DNA of 64,000 nt from Saliniradius amylolyticus (GCF_003143555.1 NZ_CP029347.1:2480001-2544000), one strand, 5' to 3'; numbered from the stretch's first letter, positions 1-8,656 are shown. Notes: generated by a model not told the origin, from the sequence alone. Numbers and translations: made by a program.

Positions 1-678
1 AACGTCAATATCAACTGGTTATTAACCGGCGATGGGGCACCCTTTAAGGTGCATGCGTTTACCAATGGTGACGACCTGCAGGACTACCTCAGCACAGCTT
101 TGGAAGATGAACCGTGGCGAATCATAGTTGTAGAGTCTTACCCTGAGGTCACTGTCGTGCTGCATCAGCCAGGGCAGATTGATTTTGCAAAACGAACGAT
201 CGACTACCATGTGGTTGAAGTGCTAACGGGCTCACGTTCCAAGCTGCTTATCGAGTTTTTGGAGCAACTGGCCAGAGCAGGCATGCTTGAAGTAGTGCAG
301 GCTTGTACGTCATTGAATAAAGCGGAAATCCGATTAGGGATGGTGGGGCCGTACTGGCTTTTTGGAAATAACGATTCCTGTGGACACCTCACCAATAACA
401 CCCGAGTTATGAGGGAAGGGGAGTTAGAGGAGAGCAACATTGAGTTTCAGTCTTGGGAATCCAGCACATCAGACAACACCCAAGGGATACAAATCAACTT
501 AATGCGGGCCGTTGTAGAACTGTTAGAGCAAACCCTGATCGAGCAGAAACTCACCCTCACCCCTAACCAAAAGGCGAGGGTAATATCGGCGGCCTATAAC
601 CATGCCATCCAGGCAGGCGCAACCGCCGACACCATTCAGCCCCAAGCACTGACTATGGCCATCGATGCCGTACGCTAA
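1..678 (+). CDS. CI-type phage repressor (5' truncated)
   Basis: The reading frame is open from base 1, so the gene starts upstream and most of the DNA-binding domain is missing. The first residues read INWLLTGDGAPF, the usual end of the bacteriophage CI helix-turn-helix domain. The rest, about 205 residues, is a C-terminal region without the Ser/Lys signature of S24 peptidases that I can see, so RecA-dependent self-cleavage is not supported. It is the only + strand phage gene besides the HicB-like gene. Its stop overlaps the stop of the convergent gene at 675-1118. The likely role is maintaining lysogeny. The last 60 residues look like a helical C-terminal module typical of such repressors in marine gammaproteobacteria. 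Confidence 0.75.
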   Translation, partial: NVNINWLLTGDGAPFKVHAFTNGDDLQDYLSTALEDEPWRIIVVESYPEVTVVLHQPGQIDFAKRTIDYHVVEVLTGSRSKLLIEFLEQLARAGMLEVVQACTSLNKAEIRLGMVGPYWLFGNNDSCGHLTNNTRVMREGELEESNIEFQSWESSTSDNTQGIQINLMRAVVELLEQTLIEQKLTLTPNQKARVISAAYNHAIQAGATADTIQPQALTMAIDAVR

Positions 679-1118
679 TCGATGGAGTAATCCACCTCTG
701 AGGCAGGCGCCTTATCGTTTCGCCACTGTCGATCCCAAACCATCATATCGGTTTTAATATTCGTAAACGCCTCAGCCCGGCTCTCGTTGTCCATACGCTT
801 ATGAATGTTACTCAGTTGCGCTTGTACCAGTCGCTCAGCTTCTAGCAATCGCCAGTATTCGTCCTGGTCCAACTCCACCTTGCGCGAGGCAGCAACAGTC
901 CTTGAGTAATCCTCAACCATGGCCTGCAACTCAGCAGGAAGCTGTCCTTGATGCTCGGCCACCTGCTGCAACAACTGGTGAGCATGAAAGAAGGGAGCTC
1001 GTCGATACAGCCACCGAATGGCTTGAGCACGTATATATCGCCCCACATCATCCAGTTTCATCACACACAAGCAGGCGATCAGCGCCAAAATAATGACAGC
1101 AATGGTGCTAACGCTCAT
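675..1118 (-). CDS. Hypothetical single-pass membrane protein
   Basis: About 147 residues. The N-terminus (VSTIAVIILALIACLCV) is one clear membrane segment. The remainder is charged and mostly helical, ending acidic. The start at 1118 is chosen because an AGGGAG ribosome-binding sequence lies 7-8 bases upstream; the two in-frame ATGs upstream (1124, 1142) are too close to it or precede it. The start overlaps the end of the upstream membrane gene by 11 bases, so the two are probably co-translated. It is the last gene of the late transcript and converges on the repressor. I recognise no family. Position suggests a lysogenic-conversion or lysis-accessory role, which is inference. Confidence 0.65.
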   Translation of the reverse strand: MSVSTIAVIILALIACLCVMKLDDVGRYIRAQAIRWLYRRAPFFHAHQLLQQVAEHQGQLPAELQAMVEDYSRTVAASRKVELDQDEYWRLLEAERLVQAQLSNIHKRMDNESRAEAFTNIKTDMMVWDRQWRNDKAPASEVDYSID

Positions 1119-1593
1119 ATCCATTCTCCCTAACAGCTCCAAACAACAGCAGTCCAGCGATCATATAATTCACCGTTACCACCGTTATGGTATAAGCCGT
1201 GAACGTCCAATTGGGCTCATTGATTCCCAGTTCTATCCGCTGTACATGCATAAAACCATAGGCCAACACATTAACCAGCATCAGCAAGTAAATCGGCTTC
1301 ACCCACTTTCCCCGCTGCACAAAAAGCGCATTGTGGGCCAAGACTGAAAGCAGCAGTCCCCCAACAAACAGATATAACCAGCTCTGATACCACCAGAACC
1401 TGTATGACTCTATAGGTAATGTTGCATAGAAAGCGGCCAGGTAATGCCGAACGCCTAGCACCAGCAGCAGAATGATCCCCAAAATCACATAAGAGCGATG
1501 TCGACATCTTACTGCCGCTCCAATAGCGAGCACATACAACACCAGAAGTATCAGGTCACTGTTAAATAACAGCACCCGGGTAACGTCTGACAT
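1108..1593 (-). CDS. Hypothetical polytopic membrane protein at the end of the tail operon
   Basis: 161 residues with about five hydrophobic segments, at roughly residues 12-30, 34-52, 68-88, 96-115 and 131-155. They are separated by short loops with basic residues. No catalytic motif or known domain is recognised. Its ATG shares a base with the TAA of the preceding small gene (TAATG), and its end overlaps the next gene, so three small genes form a coupled cassette behind gpD. P2-like phages often carry variable accessory genes at this end of the tail operon. Superinfection exclusion or another membrane function is possible but not shown. Confidence 0.65.
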   Translation of the reverse strand: MSDVTRVLLFNSDLILLVLYVLAIGAAVRCRHRSYVILGIILLLVLGVRHYLAAFYATLPIESYRFWWYQSWLYLFVGGLLLSVLAHNALFVQRGKWVKPIYLLMLVNVLAYGFMHVQRIELGINEPNWTFTAYTITVVTVNYMIAGLLLFGAVRENGYER

Positions 1594-1787
1594 TACTGAT
1601 TTTCAGCGTCGAGCAATGCCTGAGCTTCGGGGGACAGGATTACCGTATCCTGAGTAGATGGGGGGTTGATACCGTCAGACGTAGAGGTTGATACCTCAGC
1701 GCCATTCGAGGGCGCCTTCTGCACCTTGTCGGTGTTATAGGTTGGGGTGTTTTTTACTAAAGGCGGATTGATACCGTCAGAACTCAT
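1593..1787 (-). CDS. Hypothetical 64-residue protein with a duplicated SDGINPP motif
   Basis: The start at 1787 is supported by AAGGAG seven bases upstream; a longer in-frame reading to 1871 has no such site and would add a spurious hydrophobic leader. The 64-residue product is acidic and low-complexity. It contains the heptad SDGINPP twice, at about residues 3-9 and 37-43, separated by Thr/Lys-rich linkers, and ends with a short helical segment (SPEAQALLDAEN). Its stop overlaps the start of the membrane gene at 1593. The repeat suggests two copies of a short binding motif. I know no family for it. Confidence 0.6.
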   Translation of the reverse strand: MSSDGINPPLVKNTPTYNTDKVQKAPSNGAEVSTSTSDGINPPSTQDTVILSPEAQALLDAENQ

Positions 1788-1874
1788 CGTTTCACTCCTT
1801 AAAACTATGTATAGATTTATTGCCAAATAAATATACCCACACATGAACCGCACAACAAGAAAAAGTTTCACGGT

Positions 1875-2885
1875 TCAACGCGCCAGCCTTGGTATCCCCT
1901 CCAGTGAGTCTTTCGGCGCCACGGCGCTCAGCTTCTGCAAAAATCCTCGGTCGTCCAGGGTTTCGGTGAGGCTGTCGATCACCCAGGTGGTATTAAACTG
2001 GGCGCGGCGGTGGCCGCTGAGTTCGATCACCCGTTCGGCGGTCAGCTCTGGCACAGCAGGCATGGATTTTATGTTCAACTGGTACTCTTTGCGCTGCAGT
2101 AGGTGCCACTCGCTGTCAGCGGCGGCTTGAGCCTGTGCTTCATTGTCGTGCAATTCGGGCAGTTTCTTAATGCGCTGGCCGTCCCTATTGCCCGCTACGG
2201 CGCTCTGCCGCTCGGCCTGATCCAGATCCTGCCAGGACGCCATCACGCCCTCGTAGGTGACTGAGCCAGAAAGTGTCAGGCTCCCTTTTACCAGCTCATT
2301 CAGCGCCAGCGGTACCACCGGCAACGCCTTGCCCGAGGCGCTGGTGTTGCTGCCTTTTTCCATAAATATCAGGCGGTCAGTAGTGGCTTTCAGGGTGGCG
2401 CCGTACTCCTCGGCCCATTGCTTGGCTAGGTCGGCATCGCTCTGGCCCTGCTGTAGATAGTGCTCAATGGTGAATTGGCTGAAAAAATCGCTCACGGCGG
2501 CCTTAAAGCCGTTGCGCTCGGCCATCTGGTTAATGGCGTCCTGCAGTGTGATGTTTTGCCATGTGTGGTCGCGGTGGCTGCGAAAGGCCCAGCGCAGTTT
2601 AGCTGAGCTGGCTTTTATGGTGATGATGGGCTGATCCAAGCCAAGATCAATGTCCTCCACCGTAAAACGGCCTTTCATATGCAGGCCTCGCCCTGCATAA
2701 CCAGTGCGCACTTCCAGCTCACTCTCGCGCTGAGGGAAGGCCACCCTGCCATCGTCGACCAAGGTTAACACTAGAGTGTCTGGCTTATTGCCCGCGTTGT
2801 CTTGCACTTCTAATGACTTAAACAAAGGGCGGATGGTGTTGGTGATGTCGTTGCCGTCGGCGGTAATCTGGTAGTCAAACTGCAT
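1875..2885 (-). CDS. D: Phage late control protein D / tail hub (gpD)
   Basis: 336 residues, normal for the P2 gpD family. It starts with the typical beta-rich barrel region (ITADGNDITNTIRPLFKSL), followed by TLVDDG and a central NITLQDAINQMAERNGF segment characteristic of tail-hub proteins. gpD caps the tube at the baseplate and is structurally related to gp27 of T4. The gene follows X and U in P2 order, with six bases between it and X. It appears intact. The name 'late control' is historical; there is no evidence here for a regulatory role. Confidence 0.92.
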   Translation of the reverse strand: MQFDYQITADGNDITNTIRPLFKSLEVQDNAGNKPDTLVLTLVDDGRVAFPQRESELEVRTGYAGRGLHMKGRFTVEDIDLGLDQPIITIKASSAKLRWAFRSHRDHTWQNITLQDAINQMAERNGFKAAVSDFFSQFTIEHYLQQGQSDADLAKQWAEEYGATLKATTDRLIFMEKGSNTSASGKALPVVPLALNELVKGSLTLSGSVTYEGVMASWQDLDQAERQSAVAGNRDGQRIKKLPELHDNEAQAQAAADSEWHLLQRKEYQLNIKSMPAVPELTAERVIELSGHRRAQFNTTWVIDSLTETLDDRGFLQKLSAVAPKDSLEGIPRLAR

Positions 2886-2891
2886 TGGCGT

Positions 2892-3110
2892 CTACCACAA
2901 GGTCACATTGTCATCGGCTTGCTTGGGGGGCGCGGGCGGTAACGTAATGCTCACACCAGCGGGGAGTACAGGGCCGTATTGGGCCAGCCCTCGGTTGTGT
3001 TCCAGTACGCGCTCTACCATGCCCGTAACTGGCCCGTAGTAACGCAGGCAAATTTGGTCCAACCGTTCGCGGTCGCGGGTCACGTACTGGCCAGAATCAG
3101 CTTGGCTCAT
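2892..3110 (-). CDS. X: Phage tail protein X (LysM-like)
   Basis: 72 residues. The sequence YVTRDRERLDQICLRYYG followed by VERVLEHNRGLAQYGPVLPAGVSITLP is the standard single LysM-like fold of P2 gpX. The protein is a baseplate or tail-hub component that probably contacts peptidoglycan or the hub. Its start lies inside the 3' end of gpU (14-base overlap), which supports coupled translation. Order U-X-D is as in P2. Confidence 0.92.
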   Translation of the reverse strand: MSQADSGQYVTRDRERLDQICLRYYGPVTGMVERVLEHNRGLAQYGPVLPAGVSITLPPAPPKQADDNVTLW

Positions 3111-3495
3111 GGTATTCCTTGAGGGTAATGGTAAAGGTGATCTTCATCGGCTTGCCCTTGACGCGCAGTGACTCGTGTTGCTCGCTGATCTTACGCACGG
3201 TAACCAAGCCCCAGTCATTGCCCAAGCCGTCCACCAAGCGCAGTGGTTCGCCCTTGGCGGCTTGTGCTTGCAACTGGTCTATCTGCTCAAACCCGCCTTT
3301 GTAATAGGGGTAAATCACGCCCTCCATCGTCAGCTCAAACAGCTCAGGGCCGGTAAACTGGCTACGGGGCTTGCTATTGAGTACAGGTACATCCGCCCAT
3401 CGATAGGCGTACTGGCGTTGCATTTGCTTAAGGGCGGCAGTGGCAATGCTAAAGCGGTAGTCGCCCAACGCCATTAAGGTTTCATTTATGGCCAT
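3097..3495 (-). CDS. U: Phage tail protein U
   Basis: 132 residues of the P2 gpU family, with an N-terminal MALGDYRFSIATAALKQMQR, a central 'GVIYPYYKGG' segment and a C-terminal beta region. gpU is a tail-terminator or tail-completion protein needed for joining tails to heads. Its ATG overlaps the TAA of the tape-measure gene as TAATG, and its end overlaps gpX. Length and order match P2-type tails. Confidence 0.92.
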   Translation of the reverse strand: MAINETLMALGDYRFSIATAALKQMQRQYAYRWADVPVLNSKPRSQFTGPELFELTMEGVIYPYYKGGFEQIDQLQAQAAKGEPLRLVDGLGNDWGLVTVRKISEQHESLRVKGKPMKITFTITLKEYHEPS

Positions 3496-6017
3496 TAACT
3501 GTCCTCATAGGCTACTTGATAGCCATCGCCTTTGAGATCATCCCTCAAATTATTCAGCGCCTCTTTGAGTTGGGCTATCTGTTCATTGCTGTTGCTGGCA
3601 TGAAAGGTGGCGTGCATCGTTACCTGAGTAGGGGCGGGCTTGGCCGTCATCTTGCGGTTAATCTCACTCACCAGGCGGGTCAGGCTCCCCAGTGAGCCAT
3701 TGCCCGCAACGTCAGATTGCCGCACCTCGCGGGTCAATTGCTGGCGTTCGGTGTTGTTGGTCTCAACGCTACGCTCTCGCTCACTACTGCGCAGCTCACG
3801 AGTAATTCGGTCACGCTCAGTAAGCTGTTGTGTTTGCAGCTCGGTATAGGTGCTCTGTACAGCCAGCCGCTCCACTTGAGTCTGGCGGTCACGGGTCAGG
3901 TGATGCTCGGTGTTGTTGTTGGTCTCAACGCTCCGATCTCGCTCGGTCAGATGCTGGTTGTTCACTTCGGTGTGGCTGGTTTGCAATTCCAGTCTTTCAG
4001 AGCGTACCTCACGGGTCACACTCTCCCGCTCAACCTCGCGGCGCTCGTTGTTATTAACGATTTCACGACCCACCTTGCGGGGGTCGTCGTCGAACATCCA
4101 GTCACCAATGGCACCACCGAGCGCATCACCTCCCCAACCACCGACAATACTGCCAATTAAGCCGCCGATGGCCGTGCCAACTACCGGCACCACTGAGCCA
4201 ATCGCGGCACCCGCTGCGGCACCGCCTAAGGCCCCACCTAAGCCGCCCACATCGCGACTTACCGCCTTGCCTTTTTCATTCTCCTTGAGCGAGTCATTCA
4301 TCAACGTGGTGCCAATATCCACCGCGCCCAGCACAGCGGTAATGGGCATAATACGCTGGCCAACACCGCGGGCCAGTTTGCCCGCGCCACCCAACAAGCG
4401 GCGGCCCACGCTACGTTTGTTTGCGCCACGCCCCCGGCCGCGCCGGCCTCGGCCACCGCCACCCATGCCTCCCGCAGGCATATTCACTACGTAAACGGGT
4501 GTGGTACCGCCTGCAGCATCCAGTGGATTGGTTGCCTCATCATTCTTGCCCCGTTTGCGCTTTTTCCCTCGCCCAAAGAAGCCCATTACACCACTGCCAA
4601 TATCCCAGGCTTTTTTGGTTAATGCCGCGCCCCCTAAGAACAGGCCAGCACCTGCGCCTGTTTGCATCAGCGTTTTCAGTGCTTCGGGGTCCATCCCATT
4701 TAAGGTGTCAGCTAAAGATTGTAAGGGGCCAGAAAAAGCATCATCAGCTACGTCTCGCCAAACATGGAGTAAGTTCCTGAAGCTAGCAGCGGCTGAGTCA
4801 GCGGCCGTTGCAGTGTCCTTCATAATGGTCTGACCGTCACCACTAATACCTAAGAGCTTATCTAACGTAGGTAACTTGCCCAGATCTTGATACTCAGAGC
4901 CTAGTACTTTCACCAAGCGGATGGCTTCATCACCGAAGAGTTGACTGTATTGAGTCACATCCCCTTCCGTGGCTTTCATAGTGTCCCTTAATATTTCAGG
5001 GACACTGCGAAAAACTTTTTTACCTTCTGCTAGTTTTTCAGGATCAAAAACTTGAATACCCAACTCTTGGAACTTATCAAAGTTCGACGTTATATCAGCA
5101 AGAGTGGAGTCAAAGGCGCTAGCAGCCTCAGCTCCAGACCCTGACCCCATCATCGAAATTTGCAGCAAAGCCCCCATCTCCATGGCGGCTTGTTTCCCTT
5201 TTCTCCCCATAGCCGCGTAAGCAGCCATGGCTTGCGCGCCTTCTTTAGAGAGGTGCTGCAAAGTAAAAGCTCCTTCTTTACCTTGAACAACTAAACCATC
5301 AAGAGTTGCCAATATGGCATCGGAGTCTTTGATATTAAATTTATAGGCAATATCAGCCACCATCGAGCCTGCATCCAGTCCTTGAGCATTTGCGGCTTGA
5401 ATGGTCATGGCGATATTCCGCATATTGCGACGAGCCATGTCTAAATCACCCGTTTTAGTTACGATCTGATCAATGGCAGAAGTCAATTGAACAGGGTCGA
5501 TGCGGATATTTTCTTCTTGAGAAATGGCAAATATCTCGTTCTTAAGCGCGGCCATTTCCTCTTTCGATTTATTGGCCTGTATACCCAGTCGAGTAATTGT
5601 TTCATCCATGGTTAGCGTCATACCCATAGAACCTATACCGGCAGCTCCTCCTGCCAATGCCGTCCACCGATTAGCCACACTATCCAGCCCCCGGCCTACG
5701 GCCCGGGCTGAGCGGGAAAAGGCCTGGTTCTTTCTGAGAGCCTGCCCCAGGCTGCGGGTGTAACTCACCGCATCCCGGGCGGTGTCGGTCAGGCGTCGGC
5801 CCTGTCGGCCCACGGCTCGGCTGGCATCGCCCACTGCTCGGTCAAAGCGGCCCTGTTCAGCGCGGGCCCGGCGCACTTGCGCCACATCCTTGTCTAATCC
5901 GCCAGCTACGGCCTTACGAGCACGGGTGGCTTTGTTCGCCACCGTATCAAAGCTGCGCCCGACGCTACGGTCCATCGTCGCGCCGACTTCGATCATTACA
6001 TCGCTATTCTGACTCAT
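3495..6017 (-). CDS. T: Phage tail tape measure protein T
   Basis: 840 residues. The N-terminal region (1-110) is Arg/Ala-rich and helical. The central part (about 125-430) is the conserved tape-measure domain, with TRLGIQANKSKEEMAALK and an 'AAGMGRKGKQA'-like region. Around residues 510-540 is a Gly/Arg-rich stretch (GGRGRRGRGRG). Residues about 590-640 form a glycine-zipper membrane segment (GGALGGAAAGAAIG) of the kind thought to insert in the host membrane. Residues about 655-790 are Glu/Arg/Thr-rich near-repeats built on ERDRSVETNN and TRE(V/L)R. The protein sets tail length and exits first during injection. The segment 4.7-5.6 kb is visibly more AT-rich than the flanks, suggesting mosaicism. 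Confidence 0.93.
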   Translation of the reverse strand: MSQNSDVMIEVGATMDRSVGRSFDTVANKATRARKAVAGGLDKDVAQVRRARAEQGRFDRAVGDASRAVGRQGRRLTDTARDAVSYTRSLGQALRKNQAFSRSARAVGRGLDSVANRWTALAGGAAGIGSMGMTLTMDETITRLGIQANKSKEEMAALKNEIFAISQEENIRIDPVQLTSAIDQIVTKTGDLDMARRNMRNIAMTIQAANAQGLDAGSMVADIAYKFNIKDSDAILATLDGLVVQGKEGAFTLQHLSKEGAQAMAAYAAMGRKGKQAAMEMGALLQISMMGSGSGAEAASAFDSTLADITSNFDKFQELGIQVFDPEKLAEGKKVFRSVPEILRDTMKATEGDVTQYSQLFGDEAIRLVKVLGSEYQDLGKLPTLDKLLGISGDGQTIMKDTATAADSAAASFRNLLHVWRDVADDAFSGPLQSLADTLNGMDPEALKTLMQTGAGAGLFLGGAALTKKAWDIGSGVMGFFGRGKKRKRGKNDEATNPLDAAGGTTPVYVVNMPAGGMGGGGRGRRGRGRGANKRSVGRRLLGGAGKLARGVGQRIMPITAVLGAVDIGTTLMNDSLKENEKGKAVSRDVGGLGGALGGAAAGAAIGSVVPVVGTAIGGLIGSIVGGWGGDALGGAIGDWMFDDDPRKVGREIVNNNERREVERESVTREVRSERLELQTSHTEVNNQHLTERDRSVETNNNTEHHLTRDRQTQVERLAVQSTYTELQTQQLTERDRITRELRSSERERSVETNNTERQQLTREVRQSDVAGNGSLGSLTRLVSEINRKMTAKPAPTQVTMHATFHASNSNEQIAQLKEALNNLRDDLKGDGYQVAYEDS

Positions 6018-6407
6018 TATTCGAATTCAGCTCTTTCAGTGCCTGCAGATAGTCAAACAGCTCTACGATGGGGAATCGTTCGAGCTCTCGGATACTGCCT
6101 CCTCCGGCGCGGGAAATAACGAGGATCGCCGATCTAAGTGCACCGGAATCGGCAGTAAAAAAAGGTCATTGGCCTGCTCCACCCGCTTGTAGTCGTAAAA
6201 GCTGAGGCTTTTAATAAACTCAGCGGTGGTGTCGGTTAAGTTGGCAAACAGCAGCGCATCACGCTCCATATCCGAGGTGCTGGCCTGATCCGCGGCAAAC
6301 ACATCCGCGGCCATGGGCGGGCGCATGGTCAGCTTCTCCACCTCTTTGCCATCCAGCGGCGTGGGCACTTGCAGGGTAATGGTAATGGGTAAGTATTTTT
6401 GGCTCAT
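6004..6407 (-). CDS. E': Predicted -1 frameshift product E+E'
   Basis: Reading shifts from the E frame to -1 at T TTT TTA (bases 6162-6156 on the - strand). The new frame continues open for about 50 codons to TAG at 6006-6004, overlapping the first codons of T. The extension ends FPIVELFDYLQALKELN, which fits the short GpE domain seen in P2-like phages. P2 is known to make E+E' by the same kind of -1 shift, and lambda G/GT is the analogous case. What is seen is the heptamer and the overlapping open frame; frameshifting itself is inferred. The product is about 133 residues. Confidence 0.82.
6063..6407 (-). CDS. E: Phage tail assembly protein E (unshifted product)
   Basis: 114 residues of the P2 gpE family: YLPITITLQVP, then EKLTMRPPMAADV, then a conserved helical part (TTAEFIKSLSFYDYKRVEQAND). 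It acts as a tail assembly chaperone between the tube (FII) and the tape measure (T). The codons CTT TTT TTA at residues 85-87 contain the slippery heptamer T TTT TTA. A -1 shift there gives a longer protein whose stop lies inside the start of T (see the separate entry). Downstream of the slip the zero frame is Ser/Glu-rich and unstructured, as expected for a dispensable tail. The gene stands between FII and T as in P2. Confidence 0.92.
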   Translation of the reverse strand: MSQKYLPITITLQVPTPLDGKEVEKLTMRPPMAADVFAADQASTSDMERDALLFANLTDTTAEFIKSLSFYDYKRVEQANDLFLLPIPVHLDRRSSLFPAPEEAVSESSNDSPS

Positions 6408-6446
6408 AACGCTCTCGTATTAGTGAATGAAAGGGCAGCGCCGGGG

Positions 6447-6962
6447 TTAAATCCCCAGCGCGGCGTTAATGGCGGCGCGGTTGTCTTTGCCGCCACGTTT
6501 ATCAATGCCACCTTCGGCATCGATGTGGATCAGCACATCGCCGTTGTACTCAATTTTGAGCACATTCACCGAAAGCGTCAGTTCGGTTTCGGCAGGCTTC
6601 TTCCGCTCAATCTCACTGATATCCAGCTCAACAATGCGGGCCTGCATTTTCACCACAAACTTGTCTACGCTCTCACCCTTGCCTTTCAGAGCGCTGCGGA
6701 ACACAAAGGGCTTTTCCTCACCGTTACCTAAGCCAAACAGCTTGAGGGCATCGGCATTGGGCTCCATCAGTGTGGCCTTGGCTTCCATTGGCTCATAAGC
6801 GGCCATATCAATCTGAATGCCCGCGGCCATGCCGCCGGCCAGGTATTCTTCCATGATCTTCTTCAAGCTGGGCAGCTTCACTTTGCTGCACTGGCCGATC
6901 AGCCCTTTACCATCCTGGTACCAGGCGTAATCAACGAGCACTTTAGGTAGTTGCGTTGGCAT
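6447..6962 (-). CDS. FII: Major tail tube protein FII
   Basis: 171 residues, the normal size for P2 FII. Family features visible are PKVLVDYAWYQDG near the N-terminus, KLPSLKKIMEEYLAGGMAAG, and a C-terminal VLKIEYNGDVLIHIDAEGGI. It polymerises into the inner tube of the contractile tail. It follows the sheath gene by ten bases and precedes E. It looks intact. Confidence 0.94.
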   Translation of the reverse strand: MPTQLPKVLVDYAWYQDGKGLIGQCSKVKLPSLKKIMEEYLAGGMAAGIQIDMAAYEPMEAKATLMEPNADALKLFGLGNGEEKPFVFRSALKGKGESVDKFVVKMQARIVELDISEIERKKPAETELTLSVNVLKIEYNGDVLIHIDAEGGIDKRGGKDNRAAINAALGI

Positions 6963-6972
6963 ACGTTATCTC

Positions 6973-8136
6973 CTATTCAAAAACGGCTTTGGCGTAGTCA
7001 TTCACAAAGTGACTGGTTACACCGATGTTTTGGGCAATACCGGGTGGGGTAAAGTCGTAATCCATATAGAAATTACCGGCCATGATACTGTCCGGCGTGT
7101 TAAGGTCTTCATCAGCCCAGGCCTCCCCACCCATCAGGTTGCCGGCCTTGGTTTCCTGCGCCAGAAAGTTATTCACGCTGTCCACCACATCTTCCACGAA
7201 CGTGCGGGAGATCTTGTTATCCCGCGCCCATTTGAGCGAGGAAGTAATGGCATCCAGAATCACATCATTCACCCGTACCGCATTGGCAAACTGCCATTTA
7301 GGATCGCTGCTGGCGGTTAGGTTGCCCCACAGGCGCAAGCCGTCGTCGTTGATGATGGTGGTAATCAGGTTTTCGTTGAGCAGACTGGCAATACAGTTGC
7401 TGTCGCCGTCCACGTAATCCACCGTGTGTTTGAGCTTAGAAATGCCGCGAACAATGCGGTTAGAGGCCGAGGCGGAGTATTCTTCGCCGGGTGTGTTGTC
7501 CTTCTGGATTTCCATGCCTAGCCGATAGGCCGACATGGCCACTTCACGCCCTGCCAGGTTATACACCGCTGGCCAGCACAGCTCGGCGCGCATATCGCCA
7601 AAGTTTGCCTTGTAGGTGACCGCCTCAGAGTAAGTTGCGCCGTCGCAGTCGATATAGGCCATGGCCCGTAAGCGGTTGGCAAAAATCAGCAGTTTATCTG
7701 CCACCGTTTGCACATGAGTAAAGCCGGGGGCGGCCAGCAAGCGCGGCTTAAGGCCAAATTTGGCGGTCACATCCATAATGGCTTCCATGCCCGAGCGGGC
7801 ACCGGTAACGCCATCAATGGCGCCCATGACATTCGTTTGGGTTTCTGAGTCGTCCGCCCCTTCCTCAACGCGAATCACCGCAATGGCACCGCGGAACTGG
7901 TCAAATACCGCAGTCACGGCATCCGGCAATGTGCCATTACCATCACCGACCGTATCCAGTTTAGCGGCCAGTTTTAGATCGCCAGGCACCATAACGGGGG
8001 TGTTCGCTGGGAACGCAGCGGGGTCAGCATCGGGGGCCGTGCCAATCACCACCGCAAAGGAGGTTTTAGAAATCGTGACGGGACGGACACCGCCGGTGCC
8101 AATGGCACCTTTAATACCGTGATGAAATTCAGACAT
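6973..8136 (-). CDS. FI: Tail sheath protein FI
   Basis: 387 residues from the ATG at 8136, which has GGAG seven bases upstream; the frame extends 13 codons further but without a ribosome-binding site. The N-terminal EFHHGIKGAIGTGGVRPV and TSFAVVIGTAPDAD, and a C-terminal DYDFTPPGIAQNIGVTSHFVNDY, are diagnostic of P2-type contractile sheath subunits. It forms the outer contractile sheath around FII. An intergenic gap of about 69 bases separates it from the fibre block, and a promoter could lie there. Confidence 0.95.
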   Translation of the reverse strand: MSEFHHGIKGAIGTGGVRPVTISKTSFAVVIGTAPDADPAAFPANTPVMVPGDLKLAAKLDTVGDGNGTLPDAVTAVFDQFRGAIAVIRVEEGADDSETQTNVMGAIDGVTGARSGMEAIMDVTAKFGLKPRLLAAPGFTHVQTVADKLLIFANRLRAMAYIDCDGATYSEAVTYKANFGDMRAELCWPAVYNLAGREVAMSAYRLGMEIQKDNTPGEEYSASASNRIVRGISKLKHTVDYVDGDSNCIASLLNENLITTIINDDGLRLWGNLTASSDPKWQFANAVRVNDVILDAITSSLKWARDNKISRTFVEDVVDSVNNFLAQETKAGNLMGGEAWADEDLNTPDSIMAGNFYMDYDFTPPGIAQNIGVTSHFVNDYAKAVFE

Positions 8137-8205
8137 CGTGTTTCTCCACTTAGTGAATAACGCGATACCTTCCACGGCTTCCGCTTTGTTTAATAATACA
8201 ACAGG

Positions 8206-8655
8206 TTAATAGTTCGGGGGAGCCGAGTCTCTACTCAGCTTCCAGATATCCTCGGGGGTGACACGGCGCACGCTCCTGAAGCGGAACATACACGAGGCAA
8301 AGGCGACCAACTCGGAGCAAAACCAGCGAGAGGGTTTATCCCACTGGCGCCGAAATAACAGGCTTAGAATTGCCGTTACGTCATAAGGTTTGCCCAATTG
8401 CATTTCCAGCAGAATCTTGGCTCGGCTCGCGTCCTGAACAGGAAAGTAAGCCATTTTGTGCCTAGGGTATTTAGCCACAAAGTCGGAGTAGGTGGTTTTA
8501 CGCACCCCGTCACCGAATACCGACTCAATCACCTGGCCGTCGCCCCGGTCGTCCAGCACCACCGCCACATGGCTCCAGTGGCTATGGGTAAACCAGCGAA
8601 TGGCACAGCTCAGGGGCAAGTTGTTGGTGCCGAAGATGACTTTAATGTGCTGCAT
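8206..8655 (-). CDS. YiiX/YebB-like permuted NlpC/P60 cysteine hydrolase
   Basis: 149 residues. The pattern HSHWSHVAVVLD near residue 25 followed much later by RWFCSELVAFA near residue 112 is the circularly permuted papain-like arrangement (His before Cys) of the YiiX/YaeF group. Such enzymes cleave amide or ester bonds. In a phage tail cluster it could trim peptidoglycan or a lipid-linked bond during entry, but substrate cannot be told. It lies between the fibre block and the sheath gene, one base after the preceding stop. Catalytic residues appear intact. Confidence 0.7.
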   Translation of the reverse strand: MQHIKVIFGTNNLPLSCAIRWFTHSHWSHVAVVLDDRGDGQVIESVFGDGVRKTTYSDFVAKYPRHKMAYFPVQDASRAKILLEMQLGKPYDVTAILSLLFRRQWDKPSRWFCSELVAFASCMFRFRSVRRVTPEDIWKLSRDSAPPNY

Positions 8656-8656
8656 A

